NCBI GenBank assembly: GCA_024509875.1
Contig: JAMPIV010014841.1
Coordinates: forward strand, 248,001 to 312,000
Reading direction: 5' to 3'
Length of the DNA stretch: 64,000 bases
DNA from: Oreohelix idahoensis
Taxonomy: Eukaryota > Mollusca > Gastropoda > Stylommatophora > Oreohelicidae
The notes beneath the pieces are model-generated. The model saw only the letters and a program-made list of their open reading frames with translations. It did not search any database and was not told the origin of the DNA. Shown piece after piece: positions 23,435 through 34,019 of the stretch. Numbering within the stretch: position 1 is the stretch's first letter; every line of letters begins with the position of its first letter. A program made the position numbers and the translations under genes.

Positions 23435-23910
23435 CGCTGTCACTGGTTCTGCTTTTGACTTTGAGAGAGCAAACAAATGCCCCCAATGCAGTACTTTATT
23501 TGAACCGGGTACCATAACTACTTTGAGTTGTGGTCACCCACTTCCCGCTCTTCCTGCTGCTGTTGCGCATGACGGGAGGGGTTCTTTAATTCTACATAAG
23601 GGTCTTGTTAATGATACTCCGGTCTCACTACTTTTCGATTCCGGATGCACCACTATTGGTGTTAGACAATCGCTTCTAGATCCATCTTGTGCTACAGGAA
23701 GGGTTATTAAATGTGTCACATTTGGCGGCACTCTAGAAAAATATCCTACTGCTGTAATTCGCATTGCCACTCCTTTCTTTACTGGAGATGTGCATGCTTG
23801 TCTCTTACCTATTCCTATTGCGGACCTTATTATTGGTCGTATTCACGGAGTTAGGGAGTGTACCCCACAGCAGATTGCTGCTTGGGAAGATAATAACATG
23901 CAAGCTACAA
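23435..23910 (+). pseudogene. Retropepsin-like protease region, copy 2
   Basis: In the frame that runs open to 24434. It contains the C-x2-C...C-x-H segment, then LLFDSGCTTIGV (Asp codon 23637-23639) and ADLIIGRIHG. Unlike copy 1 there is no stop after the active site, so this domain reads intact and continues directly into integrase. Confidence 0.82.
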
Positions 23911-25280
23911 ATGCAGTAGTTACAAGTGCACAAGCTCTACAAACACCCGAAACTTCACTGAATAGTGATAATGAAGTTGATAGCCAAGATAGTCACTTAG
24001 TGATTACTCGTGACTCTTTCATAAAATTGCAAGAAGAAGATCCTTCTTTAAAAAAATTCTTCGTTCTTGCGAAGAAAGGTGATCCGAATCAGGATACAAA
24101 TAGAAAATCTTGGATTGCAATGAGAAACGGCGTACTTGTACGTATGGTACAAGATTCGACTACGTCGGCACATTCGCAAATTCTTGTTCCCAAGAGCATG
24201 AGAGTGCAAATATTACAACATGCTCATGACTCGCAATGCGCTGGACATATGGGTTTTTCCCGTACGAAGTCGAGAGTCCTTGCGGCTTTCTTTTGGCCTT
24301 TTGTCAATAAGGACATTCGTATTTACTGCCGATCATGCAAGGTATGTCAGGAGGTCAAATCTAGAGGACCACGACATGCTGCGCCTATCCAGGCTGCTGA
24401 CATTCCTATTCGGCCGTTTCAGAAAATGGCATAGATATTATTGGCCCTTTTAAGGTCAAGTCGGCCAGAGGACATCAGTTTATCCTTACATGTGTCGATA
24501 TGTGCACACGTTGGCCAGAGGCTATTCCTCTTAAGAGCATATCTACTACAGATATCGCAGATGCTCTTTGGTTGATATTTTCTCGCTTGGGGTTCCCCAG
24601 AGAAATATTGTCAGACCATGGCACTCAACTCATATCTGACACTATGTCACAGGTAATGTCTACCTTACATATTGAACGATCTCTCAGTAGTATCTACCAT
24701 CCTATGTCAATGGGTTAGTTGAGCGTCTGAATAGAACGCTCAAGACTTTGCTTGGTAAGATAACTGAAGATCATCCTCAAGATTGGGACAGGGTTTTACC
24801 CGCGGCTCTCTTTGCCTATAGAGAAGTCCCTAATGAACACACAGGATTTTCTCCCTTCGAACTTGTCTTTGGCGCGCGTCCGCGCGGCCCTATGTCTTTA
24901 TTACACGATCTCATCACTGCCGATGATATTAGCGATGAAACTCAATCCTCATATGAGTATGTCATTGCTCTTAGACAAAAGATCATTGAGGCATGTAAGC
25001 TAGCAACTGCTTCATCAGAAATTGCTAAAGAGAAGGCAAGACAGTTTGCTAACAAGAATAGATGTCTACGACAACTTTGTCCAGGTGACAAAGCATTCGT
25101 CCTACTCCCCAGTAGGGAAAATAGACTTCTTATTGCATGGAAAGGTCCGTATGCAATAGTCTCTCGGATTTCCGATGTTGACTATGTGGTCGATATTGAT
25201 GGAAAGCATAAAACTTTCCACATAAATATGCTTTCGGAATTTCACGAACGTCCGGACTATTTGCTGCCTATTTTCCAGGC
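23911..25280 (+). pseudogene. Integrase, copy 2 (frameshift at first catalytic Asp)
   Basis: The HHCC module reads intact (~24215-24350). A missing C at ~24430 ends the frame (stop at 24432-24434) at the first catalytic Asp; the core continues in another frame with LSDHGTQL (Asp 24614-24616). A second lesion near 24707-24716 follows, after which the catalytic Glu codon GAG (24721-24723) is present in the frame that continues into RT. The GPY/F module is at ~25138-25210. It differs from copy 1, where the Glu position reads Val. Confidence 0.83.
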
Positions 25281-26253
25281 AACGGATGATGCTCCTGCAC
25301 CTCACGGTCATTATTCATCCCTGTCTGTCATTCAGGATGAGGAAGCTACCTTCTCTGATGTCAACCTTCCCCTTCCAGTGGTTCCATTACATTCCACGGA
25401 ATCTTGGAAAAACGTTTCTGTTTCTCCTAATCTTTCTGGTGACGAACATCGACGAGACTTGTCGATGTTACAAACATTTCAGGATGTTCTCACTGACATT
25501 CCTGGACACACAGATGTCATAGAAAATGACATAATTCTTACCGACAATAATCCAATTAGGGTTAGGCCGTATCCTATTCCTATACACTTTCAGTCGCAAG
25601 TGGAAAAGGAATTGGATGAAATGATTCAATTAAATATAATTGAACCATCGACTTCACCATATTCTTCTTCCATGGTTATTGTCCGGAAGAAGGATAAGAA
25701 CATACGAATTTGCGTTGATTATCGCAAATTGAATCAGGTCACAAAGTTCGACGCTGAACCGATGCCTTTGTTAGAAGATCTACTGATTAGACTTTCTAAT
25801 TCTAGATTCTTCACTAAACTTGACTTGTCTAAAGGTTATTGGCAAGTGCCTTTAGCAGAGCATGCCAAACCTCTTACTGCTTTTTCTACACCTAGGGGTC
25901 TATTTCAATGGAATGTTATGCCTTTTGGTCTCATGAACGCCCCTGACACTTTCGTTCGCATGATGCGTCGAATTCTGTCACATCGTTCGGATGTCATCGC
26001 ATACTTAGATGACATCTGTCTCTTCAGTGATACCTGGGAAGATCACTATTTAGGGTTATATGACTTACTGTCCACTCTACGTGAGAATAATTTGACAGCA
26101 AAACCTTCTAAAGCTTTGTTGGTTTTGGTGAAAATCTCTTTCCCTGGGTCATCGTGTTTTGGTCATGGTCTCTTGAAGACAGAAGACCACAATACTTCCA
26201 AAATACTGAACATCTCTGTTCCTAAAACGAAGAAACAAGTTAGGAGTTCTTAG
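25281..26253 (+). pseudogene. Reverse transcriptase, copy 2
   Basis: The open frame 24748-26253 includes the RT palm with the same motifs as copy 1: VDYRKLNQVT, LDLSKGYWQV, MPFGLMNAP and AYLDDI (Asp codons 26008-26013). Near 26117-26160 several small indels garble the FLGHRV segment but restore the frame. The frame then stops at 26251-26253, where copy 1 continues, so the thumb/connection region is interrupted. One substitution changes the residue after MNAP from Ala to Asp. Confidence 0.85.
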
Positions 26254-26301
26254 GTTTTAATTCAATTTTATGGGAGATTTATTCCAAATTTATCTTCGAT
26301 C

Positions 26302-26825
26302 ATGGCACCTCTCTCAACATTGTTGAAGAAAGGTTCGCCTAATCTGGTCCGTTGGTCTGAAGAATGCCAATCTTCACTAGACCAAATCAAGAATATATTT
26401 TCTTCTCCTCCCATCTTAAGATTACCTACTCTTGATAGGACTTTTGTTCTTCGGAGTGATGCTTCATCCACTGGGATTGGAGCAGCACTGATGCAAGAAT
26501 ATGCAAATACTCTGCATCCTGTTATGTACATTTCTAGAAAAGAAAACTAAATGCGGCAGAGAGGAACTACTCGGTTTTAGACCGTGAGTTGTTAGCGATG
26601 GTTTGGTCAATTCTAAAGCTACAAAGATTCCTCCTGGGCGCACATTTCATTCTAGAGACTGATCAAAAAGCTCTTACAGCTATTCAGACTAAGAATTTGA
26701 AGAGTTCGAGATCCACTCGATATGCTATAGCTCTTCAACCTTTTCACTTCACGGTACGAGCTATCCGTGGTGCGGATAATGTGATGGCTGACATTTTGTC
26801 TAGATGCCCACATGACTCCAACTAA
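26302..26825 (+). pseudogene. RNase H domain, copy 2 (5-bp insertion)
   Basis: FVLRSDASSTGIGAALMQEY is read in the frame from 26302. A 5-bp insertion near 26540 (GAAAAGAAAACTAAATG versus GAAAACTAAATG in copy 1) shifts the frame, and the rest (LDRELLAMVW, ETDQKAL, DNVMADILSRC) is read to the TAA at 26823-26825. All acidic catalytic residues are visible. Confidence 0.83.
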
Positions 26826-26962
26826 TACTTCTGTCCTATATTTCCATATATTACAGAGTCATAACACACCTATATTTCTACAATAGATTAGCACATCTGT
26901 ACTCACTTTATATGTACACACCATCGTGCTTTGTTATCATCTTCTTCTGTTCGTTTTTTAAG

Positions 26963-26977
26963 ATGATAGAGGAAGAC
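26963..26977 (+). promoter_or_regulatory. Putative polypurine tract of copy 2
   Basis: ATGATAGAGGAAGAC directly before the LTR start TGAGTGG; the counterpart of 5081-5092. Confidence 0.5.
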
Positions 26978-28666
26978 TGAGTGGTTAATATAAGGGCCGT
27001 TAGTTTACTAAACAGCCACAATTATTAATAATGTATTGTACCTTATGAAGCATATTAGTTATTAATTAGCATTATATTGCTTGTACTTTCTCAGAATGTC
27101 ATTGTTGAGCTGAGGACTTACCTTACTAGTATCAAGCATGACGAGTTCTAGATTGTGTACTTACCCTCGGAATACCAGAGCATATGTCCTGGATCGTCAT
27201 GTAGTTTAACTTTTCTATGTACTTATGTCATTACATGTCAAAGAATGTACTATTTAAATTTTCCTATCAGATTTGTACATCCATTTTTAAAGACAATATT
27301 AGAGTATGCTGTTTAATGATGATTATAGTAACTTGCATACGTATATTGTGTTTACATGCAAGTGATGTGTGTTGGTGACACCTCCCCGATGTGAATATTT
27401 TTTGAGACATATTTATTTTTCTGTTGAGGTATATCCTCACCAGACACTCTATAATTAGCCTATTGTTTGGCAATTTAGTTAATTATCAGCGCATAATTCG
27501 TGCGTTTTGAGCCGCTTATCGCATGCTCTTTGATATTGAAAAAAAAATATGTTCCACATTTTTTTTTTATCGGGAGGAGGTGGTGATATGTTGCGTGATA
27601 AATTCTCGCAACATCGTTTTATTTCAATATCTATTTTATAACGCAAGGGCAACAACTGCTTGAAATTTATAGTCACTTTTCTCGGTAAGCATTTGTCTTC
27701 TCGCGTTGGTATCGAATGCAGTTAAGTTTGAGCTGTGGTCATTTTGCGCTGGACTGCGCATGACTTGTCTTGCTTCTTGGTCGATCGGTTTTCGCCCACC
27801 ACTAGTGGAGTGAGCGATTTGGAATGGCGAAAGAGATGCCTCGTTGAAGAGGGGATCTCCGCTATTTTTTGTTCTGTCAGGAATGTGAGAGTCCTCTTAT
27901 GGATATTTCGTTTATTCGGGATAATACCTCTAGTGTATTTGCACATGCCGGGAGGCGTGATATTTCTGTATTTCTTGAAAGCAAGGTAAATTGACTTTTT
28001 CATTAACTCTATCGATTTTGGGTCGTGAGCGATTTCGATTCATAGCCTGTCTGCGAAAGTCGTCGTCACGAGATGTTTTTTCCCAGCTCACATGTCGCTG
28101 CATTGTACTGCATCGGTTGATGCATGTACCAAGGACCATTACTTGCTACTTTGTTAAATGAACTAGGTTTGGAAAACCTTATTATCTAGAGGATATTTTT
28201 GAGGACATTATTTATACTTCGGCAGACGTGTCTGTCTTGCTGAAGTCAAACTAAGGAGAGTGAACTGATCTCATATATCTGGTTATCTCCTGGCTGTTAT
28301 AGAAAAGGATGGAGTTTTCCACCTGACTACATTTACAGCACTATGAAATATAACATGCATCTGACTCATCATTGTAATGCTGTCTACCGTCTATTGCTGT
28401 ATTGAATGTTGCTGTGATAATGACTGTTTGATGTGTCTACATATTCGCGTAACCATTTTGTCACTGTGGCGTCCACAATAAATAATGAAGAAAAACGTCA
28501 ACGGCTGTTTCAAGAATCATTGACTTTATACGTCGTGAGTTTACTGACGTCCTATGTGGATTGCCCTGTTATTTTTGTATGAACATTGTTTTGACTGAAC
28601 ACATCTGCACACTACACAAAACCAGACATGCGGATACCATCCATCATCATATGGCATCACGCATCA
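26978..28666 (+). repeat. 3' LTR of nested copy 2
   Basis: About 1689 bp, TGAGTGG to GCATCA, with AATAAA near 28478. The right boundary is confirmed by three-copy divergence, and the sequence after it (ACCCACAAG...) belongs to the host coding region. Confidence 0.83.
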
Positions 28667-29393
28667 ACCCACAAGTTACATCTCCCTTAACAACACAGAC
28701 TCTGACATGGACACTCAAGAAATACCAGAACAACTTTTTCACACCGACGAAATATCCAATATTCGCCCTGTTCAAACGTACGGTGAGATGATAACCAACA
28801 AGTATGAAAGAGACTCTGGTATAGATTCGCCTGGTCCTCGTTGCAAAACGGATACATCATTTGCTGGTACTTCATCCCCGGAGATTCAAGCAGCTGGCAA
28901 ACGTACCTGTTTTTCTTCATCAAATGACTCAATCCCTAGCAACAAAATTCCGCGTATACAGCACAACTATATCAGACGAAAGGTTCTGAAGAAACGCTAT
29001 CATGTTCCAAAACCAAGCCGAGAAGCAATAGCCTCATCTCAACTAGTCAAAAACAACAGTATGCAAATTACTGTGTCCATTGTAACCGGTGCTAACGTTC
29101 AGCACAACCAGGTCAGAAGAAAAATCAAGGCGAAACATATACCTGCCTCAAAACCAACAGATGTTCCAGCCATACAAACCCCAACCACAGTGAAACCATC
29201 ACCGCAATCAAATGATATTAAGCCATCACCGCATTCGTCAATATCCTCGGTGCCCCAACAATCAGCAAATGCAGTGTCGTCGCCTATCACACCCGTCCCC
29301 ACTGCTACTCAGTATGATGCTCGCCTATCCAGTCGGGAAATTGCAATGCTCGAGGCGATGAAGGAATTCAAAGAACTAGCGAAGCTGTTTTGA
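28667..29393 (+). CDS. C-terminal part of the composite unit's ORF, with DSGIDS degron-like motif
   Basis: The frame is open from the junction with the nested element; the first Met is at 28707 (229 codons from there, TGA at 29391-29393), but codons upstream of it also read open, so the true start was probably further 5' before the insertion. Residues 36-41 from that Met are DSGIDS, the exact pattern of a beta-TrCP phosphodegron (DSG-hydrophobic-x-S, as in I-kappa-B and beta-catenin). A Lys/Arg-rich region (~90-140), a Pro/Ser/Thr-rich linker and a short amphipathic helix at the end follow. No family recognised. I infer it is the 3' half of the ORF starting at 18656; loss of sequence at the left junction means this cannot be proven here. 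Confidence 0.55.
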
Positions 29394-29474
29394 AAGACAC
29401 GCCCCTCGAGTCTTCAATGTACATGCCATCTCATGTACGGTCAACGCATATGTGAAAAAACCTTTTTAACAATG

Positions 29475-29504
29475 TACTAACCTTCCCATGTACTTTATTT
29501 TCAG
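29475..29504 (+). promoter_or_regulatory. Possible intron 3' end (branch point and AG)
   Basis: TACTAAC (29475-29481), a perfect branch-point-like heptamer, then a pyrimidine-rich tract and TTTTCAG ending at 29504. It lies 110 bp after the stop codon. The matching donor is unclear. Confidence 0.3.
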
Positions 29505-29657
29505 TTTCCGACAGTTCAAATGACTTGCTTACAGACTAAGATGTCAAAGCCTCACTGAGAAAGTTATTTTTTCCAGCCTTAGACTACTGATGCCCAGAAA
29601 GAAATCAAGACCAGCCCACGGAGGAGTCTAGTTAGACATTTTTATTTGGATTATTGA

Positions 29658-29663
29658 AATAAA
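29658..29663 (+). terminator. Polyadenylation signal candidate after the ORF
   Basis: AATAAA about 265 bp after the stop codon and 4.4 kb before the 3' LTR. A transcript ending here would not reach the 3' LTR, an arrangement more like a cellular gene than a retroelement. Confidence 0.35.
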
Positions 29664-32600
29664 GATGACACAGATGATACAATGTTCTTTGTTTACAGAC
29701 ACCCTTATTAGTCAGACAGTTTTTAATATTTAGAATGTTACAAAACCTTACCTATAACACATGTGTCACACTATTCTGTTGTAACATTCATCTCCACTTT
29801 TGTAACTGATCATATTCCACGCCTCATTCACCAGACTTCTTGCAGATCCAGAGTCCTGTACTTTCGCATCTTAGTGCATTTTCATGCAGACACTTTACAC
29901 CAGTACTTTTTCTTACCCCATACTAATATTTATGTGATCTCATTTATGCTAAACTCCTTTATTCTATCACCTTGACCAATCATACTGTTACTACTATGAC
30001 ATCTCCTAACAACATAAATTCATACCCAAAACTAGTATTGCATGTTATGCTATTTTTCTCCACAGGATTATTTATTTTTAAAATGTACATTATTATTTTA
30101 GACCCAGATGTATATTAGTACTGTCAAGAATTTTAAACATTCTCCTAAAGAGATTCCATATCCCAACCTTGACTCTCTATAGTAAGATTTCCTTCACCCC
30201 ACTGTTACAACATCTTTAACTTACTATTTTTCCATTCCACAATATGGAGACGACATTCTAGACTTGTGATCTTTTCAATCCCAATCATATTCATTCCTTG
30301 GAATTACAATCATGTTGTAATCAGGAGATCCTTGATGTACCCTTTCCTCGCCACTTATTGACAACAGATACTGCTACAACATTCATTCTATTCTAACCTA
30401 AACTATTACTTGCAGCCCTATTGGTTAGGATTTATTATTAGGAATGTTGATAGTATATCTAGTGTTTAGTGAATTGATTTTTATCATTCTTTAGTACTTG
30501 TGATACAAACAGAAAAGAGAATAGAAATCATAAGAAAAGAAAAGAAATCACAAGAAAAGAAGAGAGAAAATATGCAAAACAAAAAAAGAAATGAAAAAGA
30601 AAAATGAAAAGAAGAGAAAAAAACAATATTGAATTTTTTTACAAAATGTATTATGTGTATATGCCACCCTCACACATTTTGATGATGATAAGCCAATATT
30701 GTAAAACATTGACTGCCCTGAGGTTAGCAGCTGAAGAAGAAAATAAATAAACCACCCTATACCAGTCATACACCCCACCAGCATGATCTCTGATACTCCA
30801 ACAATATTTTGTTGATACTGCCTATCACAAATACCCCAATGACATTTGCGCATGCTGATTTTCTGCAAATGAAGAATCCCTTGAGAGCATTAGTATATGC
30901 TAACCCCAGATTGAACACATTACACCTATTTGTTGATGATGCCTTTGCCCATGTTAAAGAAATAGCATTTGCACATGCTGACCTAGCAAATGAAATACCC
31001 CTTTACAGCATTTGTATATGCTGAACCCACATTGAATACCCCATTACCACATGATAACCACTAATGACATGAGATGAAGAAGCAACTGGTTATGTATGAT
31101 GAAGATGCCATTTTATATTAAGGTGAAACTTTATGTTGTCACAGCTGAGATTTTGTTGAAATGTTTATGCACAAAATCCCCCACATTAACATTGGAGAAA
31201 CAATAATCTTAGTCTTTCGTGGATACGAGCAAAGACAAGGAGATAATGGAATATTTTATGAATACCATGGACATGGAACAATCAGAGCAGATGATTGTTG
31301 CACATATGAGGACCATATTTGAAGTCATTATTGAAGGATTGTCAGTAGACAAGAGACAAATAGATTATGATAATCCCATGGAACCACAGGTACTAAGGAC
31401 ACAAAATGGAGATTAAATAATGAGAAAAAAATAATGACTGAACAATTGCTACGCCCAGAGGTAAAGGAAATAGAGATACATCCGCATTTTTGGAAAAATC
31501 TTTTTTGATTTTTGCTCATTGCCTTTGTAAAATGAACATTGTTGTATAACAAATGACTATTCCTTATCACGAATTACAGAATATTGTAAGATAGTTGAAA
31601 TAAATTGACAATTTACTATACTCATAATATACCCAGAATTACAGGAGAGAAAAAAATAAATGATTGATGAAATTGGACGTACTGAGATTTGCTCACCCCG
31701 AGGATATTGGATTAAAAAAAAATAATGTTATCCCAAGGACAGACATGTCACAGATATATCATGGAGATATTATGACATAAGAAAGAAAAAAAATACCTAG
31801 ATTGGAAATGCAGCAAACTTGGTCAAGGACACCATGAAATAGACCCCCGCCCCACACTTAAGATAACTGACGGATGAGATTTTTGAATTATAAGTACCAT
31901 AAGTCACCCATCTGGCTGTAGTCAGCGGATGTTACAGGCACCACATAACTCTGACTAACCCTCGACCTGCGAAGGCAGAGTTGGTGTCGAAATATCGCAC
32001 ATATGTAAAAAGACATGTTTTTGTTCATGTTTTGGTAAAGTCTAGACATTTGTATAAATGGTTCCATAAATGATTAGTTAAAATATGGTTGATAAATATT
32101 CGCAGATATAGTACATGGACAATTAATAAGGATGTATTTCCAGTACAGAATAAGAGGAATAGGAAGGATCCACATTTTAAATATTAGAGCACCATGAGCG
32201 ATGAATTGGACTTATGGAGAAAATGGAAATGGTACACTGTATGCAAGGATAACCAGAAAAAAATATGGATAAATAAGAGTCAGAGTGCCAGGAACTTTGT
32301 TTTATAAGGATATTGTAGACTCCTCACGATCAATTGAATATTTTTTCTACCCTTCTATGTCACAAATTTTTGAGTGATGACCCCAAAAATTTTTTTCATC
32401 TCATATTGTCAAAAGTTCTTACATCTCAGTTGATTGTTACATAAATAATTGTTTGATGTGTTTTTGAAAAATGTATTGCTAGATAAGGTACATAGGGAGT
32501 TACTAAGGATGAATTCTCAAGATAACAGGAGGACTAGAATGGATACAATGATATTGGAACACCATAAATGATACATTGGGGTTATACAAAAAAAAAAAAA

Positions 32601-34019
32601 AAAAAGGAGACAAAAATAAACTGTATACAGGGATGCCTTGAGAGTGACAACATGGATACGTATTGTCAAGAGTATAAGCAGTTGTGTTAACAGAGAAAAT
32701 AAAGTAATACAGAACCCAATGTAGAAAATTCATGATGATTTGAAACTATATTTTCCTTTTCCCTTATATTTCATAATATGATAGTAACACATTCGTCTGT
32801 TGGTTGCTGAATGATTAGATGTTTGAAAATTGATGTATGGCAAGTCAAAGAAGATCTTTAAAAAAAAAAATAAATAAATAAAACTATATATATATATATA
32901 AAATAATATTTCTAGGACAGAGTTCACAGAAAAAAAATACTGTGTTGACAGAAAAGAAGGAATGATTAGAAATAACTGACTAATGGACAGGATCACCACC
33001 AGACGTACGGATATTAGAGACAGACATCACATAGTTTAAAAAAAAAAAAAAAAAAAAAAAGGGAATGTAATATAGAACATTTTTTCTACAGTGACGGACT
33101 TGGAACGAATTCATACACTTACCATTTGGAAAATGTCAATAACAAGGAAACTTACAAATAAATAAATAAGGATAAGCCATGAGGTTTTAATGCTTTTATT
33201 GTGAAAAATGATTACTTATAAAAATGATGCTAGTTATATTATCGTCTGATAAATATGCATATTATGTCTAGAGATGTTTTCTACATGTAATAATGAGCAA
33301 GTGGCTCATTCACTGAAAAAAAAAAAAGAACATGATGAGTACCCATGAGAACATTGGCTATTTTATGAAAGTGGATTGCCATTACCATAGGAATTGGAGA
33401 TCCTGGACATTACTAAGGATATTGCAGAGTACTTGGAAAATAAAATAAATAAGTACGCCAGGAAGAAAAAAAAAAGTTTTTTTTTAAGTCTTGCAGACTT
33501 ATATATGGAGCAAATAACAGGAACAGAAAAGAGATAACACCCCCCACCATATCCAAGAGAATGTAATCAACTATATTGTGAATGAAATGTAATAGATTAT
33601 GATAATGCAGCCAAGTTCTGCAAATAAGATATTTTATTGTTCATTTCCCAGTGTTGCCACACGTCACATTTTTTGGTGATGACCTTATGATTGTTTTTAA
33701 GATTTTGTTGGGCAGTGTTGCCAATTGGTAAATTTGGTTCAAATATGTATTGATGTGAAAGATAGTTTGCAATTTTTTGGAGATGATGTCCATCTATAAG
33801 GCCCCTTCATAGACGACAGTCCCATATAGACATAGGAGCTCAGATGTAAGAATTTCGTTAAATTTTCTGAAATATTTTTGGACTTAGAAAAATTTTTGAA
33901 CTTTAAATTTTTCAGAAAATTTTTTTTTGAACTTAGAAATTTTTGGGGATGAATTTTTGTTATTGATAGTACTCAAATGTCTCCCTACGGGATACATTTG
34001 CGGAGCCCCGGGATCTATA
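29664..34019. other. AT-rich internal region of the composite unit, degenerate internal repeats
   Basis: No retroviral domain recognised. Seen: a purine-rich tract at 30510-30632; two diverged copies of a ~120-bp unit starting at 30811 and 30932; diverged blocks of ~300 bp at about 32107 and 32488 (both with TAAGGATG, then AACACCAT or AGCACCAT, then ACTGTATGC or ACTGTATAC); A-runs at 32588-32605 and 33037-33060. Just before the 3' LTR there is no good polypurine tract. Short frames such as 31219-31416 are unsupported. Confidence 0.5.

Larger units (their letters stand above)
19645..28666 (+). mobile_element. Gmr1-like Ty3/gypsy retrotransposon, copy 2 (nested, 5' LTR truncated)
   Basis: Same layout as copy 1: partial 5' LTR (19645-20466), leader, gag, protease, integrase, RT, RNase H and full 3' LTR (26978-28666), all on the plus strand. 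It interrupts the coding region of the composite unit: reading frames abut it on both sides. The left junction lacks the first ~858 bp of the LTR, so a deletion removed the true left end and any target duplication; AAGAG is shared at the junction, compatible with microhomology repair. Gag and pol are broken by several one-base indels. Confidence 0.93.

Noticed and set aside
22952..23515. 187-codon minus-strand frame, also present opposite the copy 1 gag
   Set aside because: Antisense to the low-complexity Asn/Arg-rich gag tail; a shadow of the sense coding region.
1..28666. Interpretation of the two Gmr1-like copies as a segmental duplication
   Set aside because: Flanks differ beyond the shared LTR end (6775 vs 28667) and upstream sequence is unrelated where comparable; independent insertions explain it better.
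31219..31416. 65-codon frame in the composite unit
   Set aside because: Helical-looking but short, isolated in AT-rich DNA, with no evidence of a start context.
33960..34019. Polypurine tract before the composite unit's 3' LTR
   Set aside because: The sequence there (GCGGAGCCCCGGGATCTATA) is not purine-rich enough; recorded as apparently absent.
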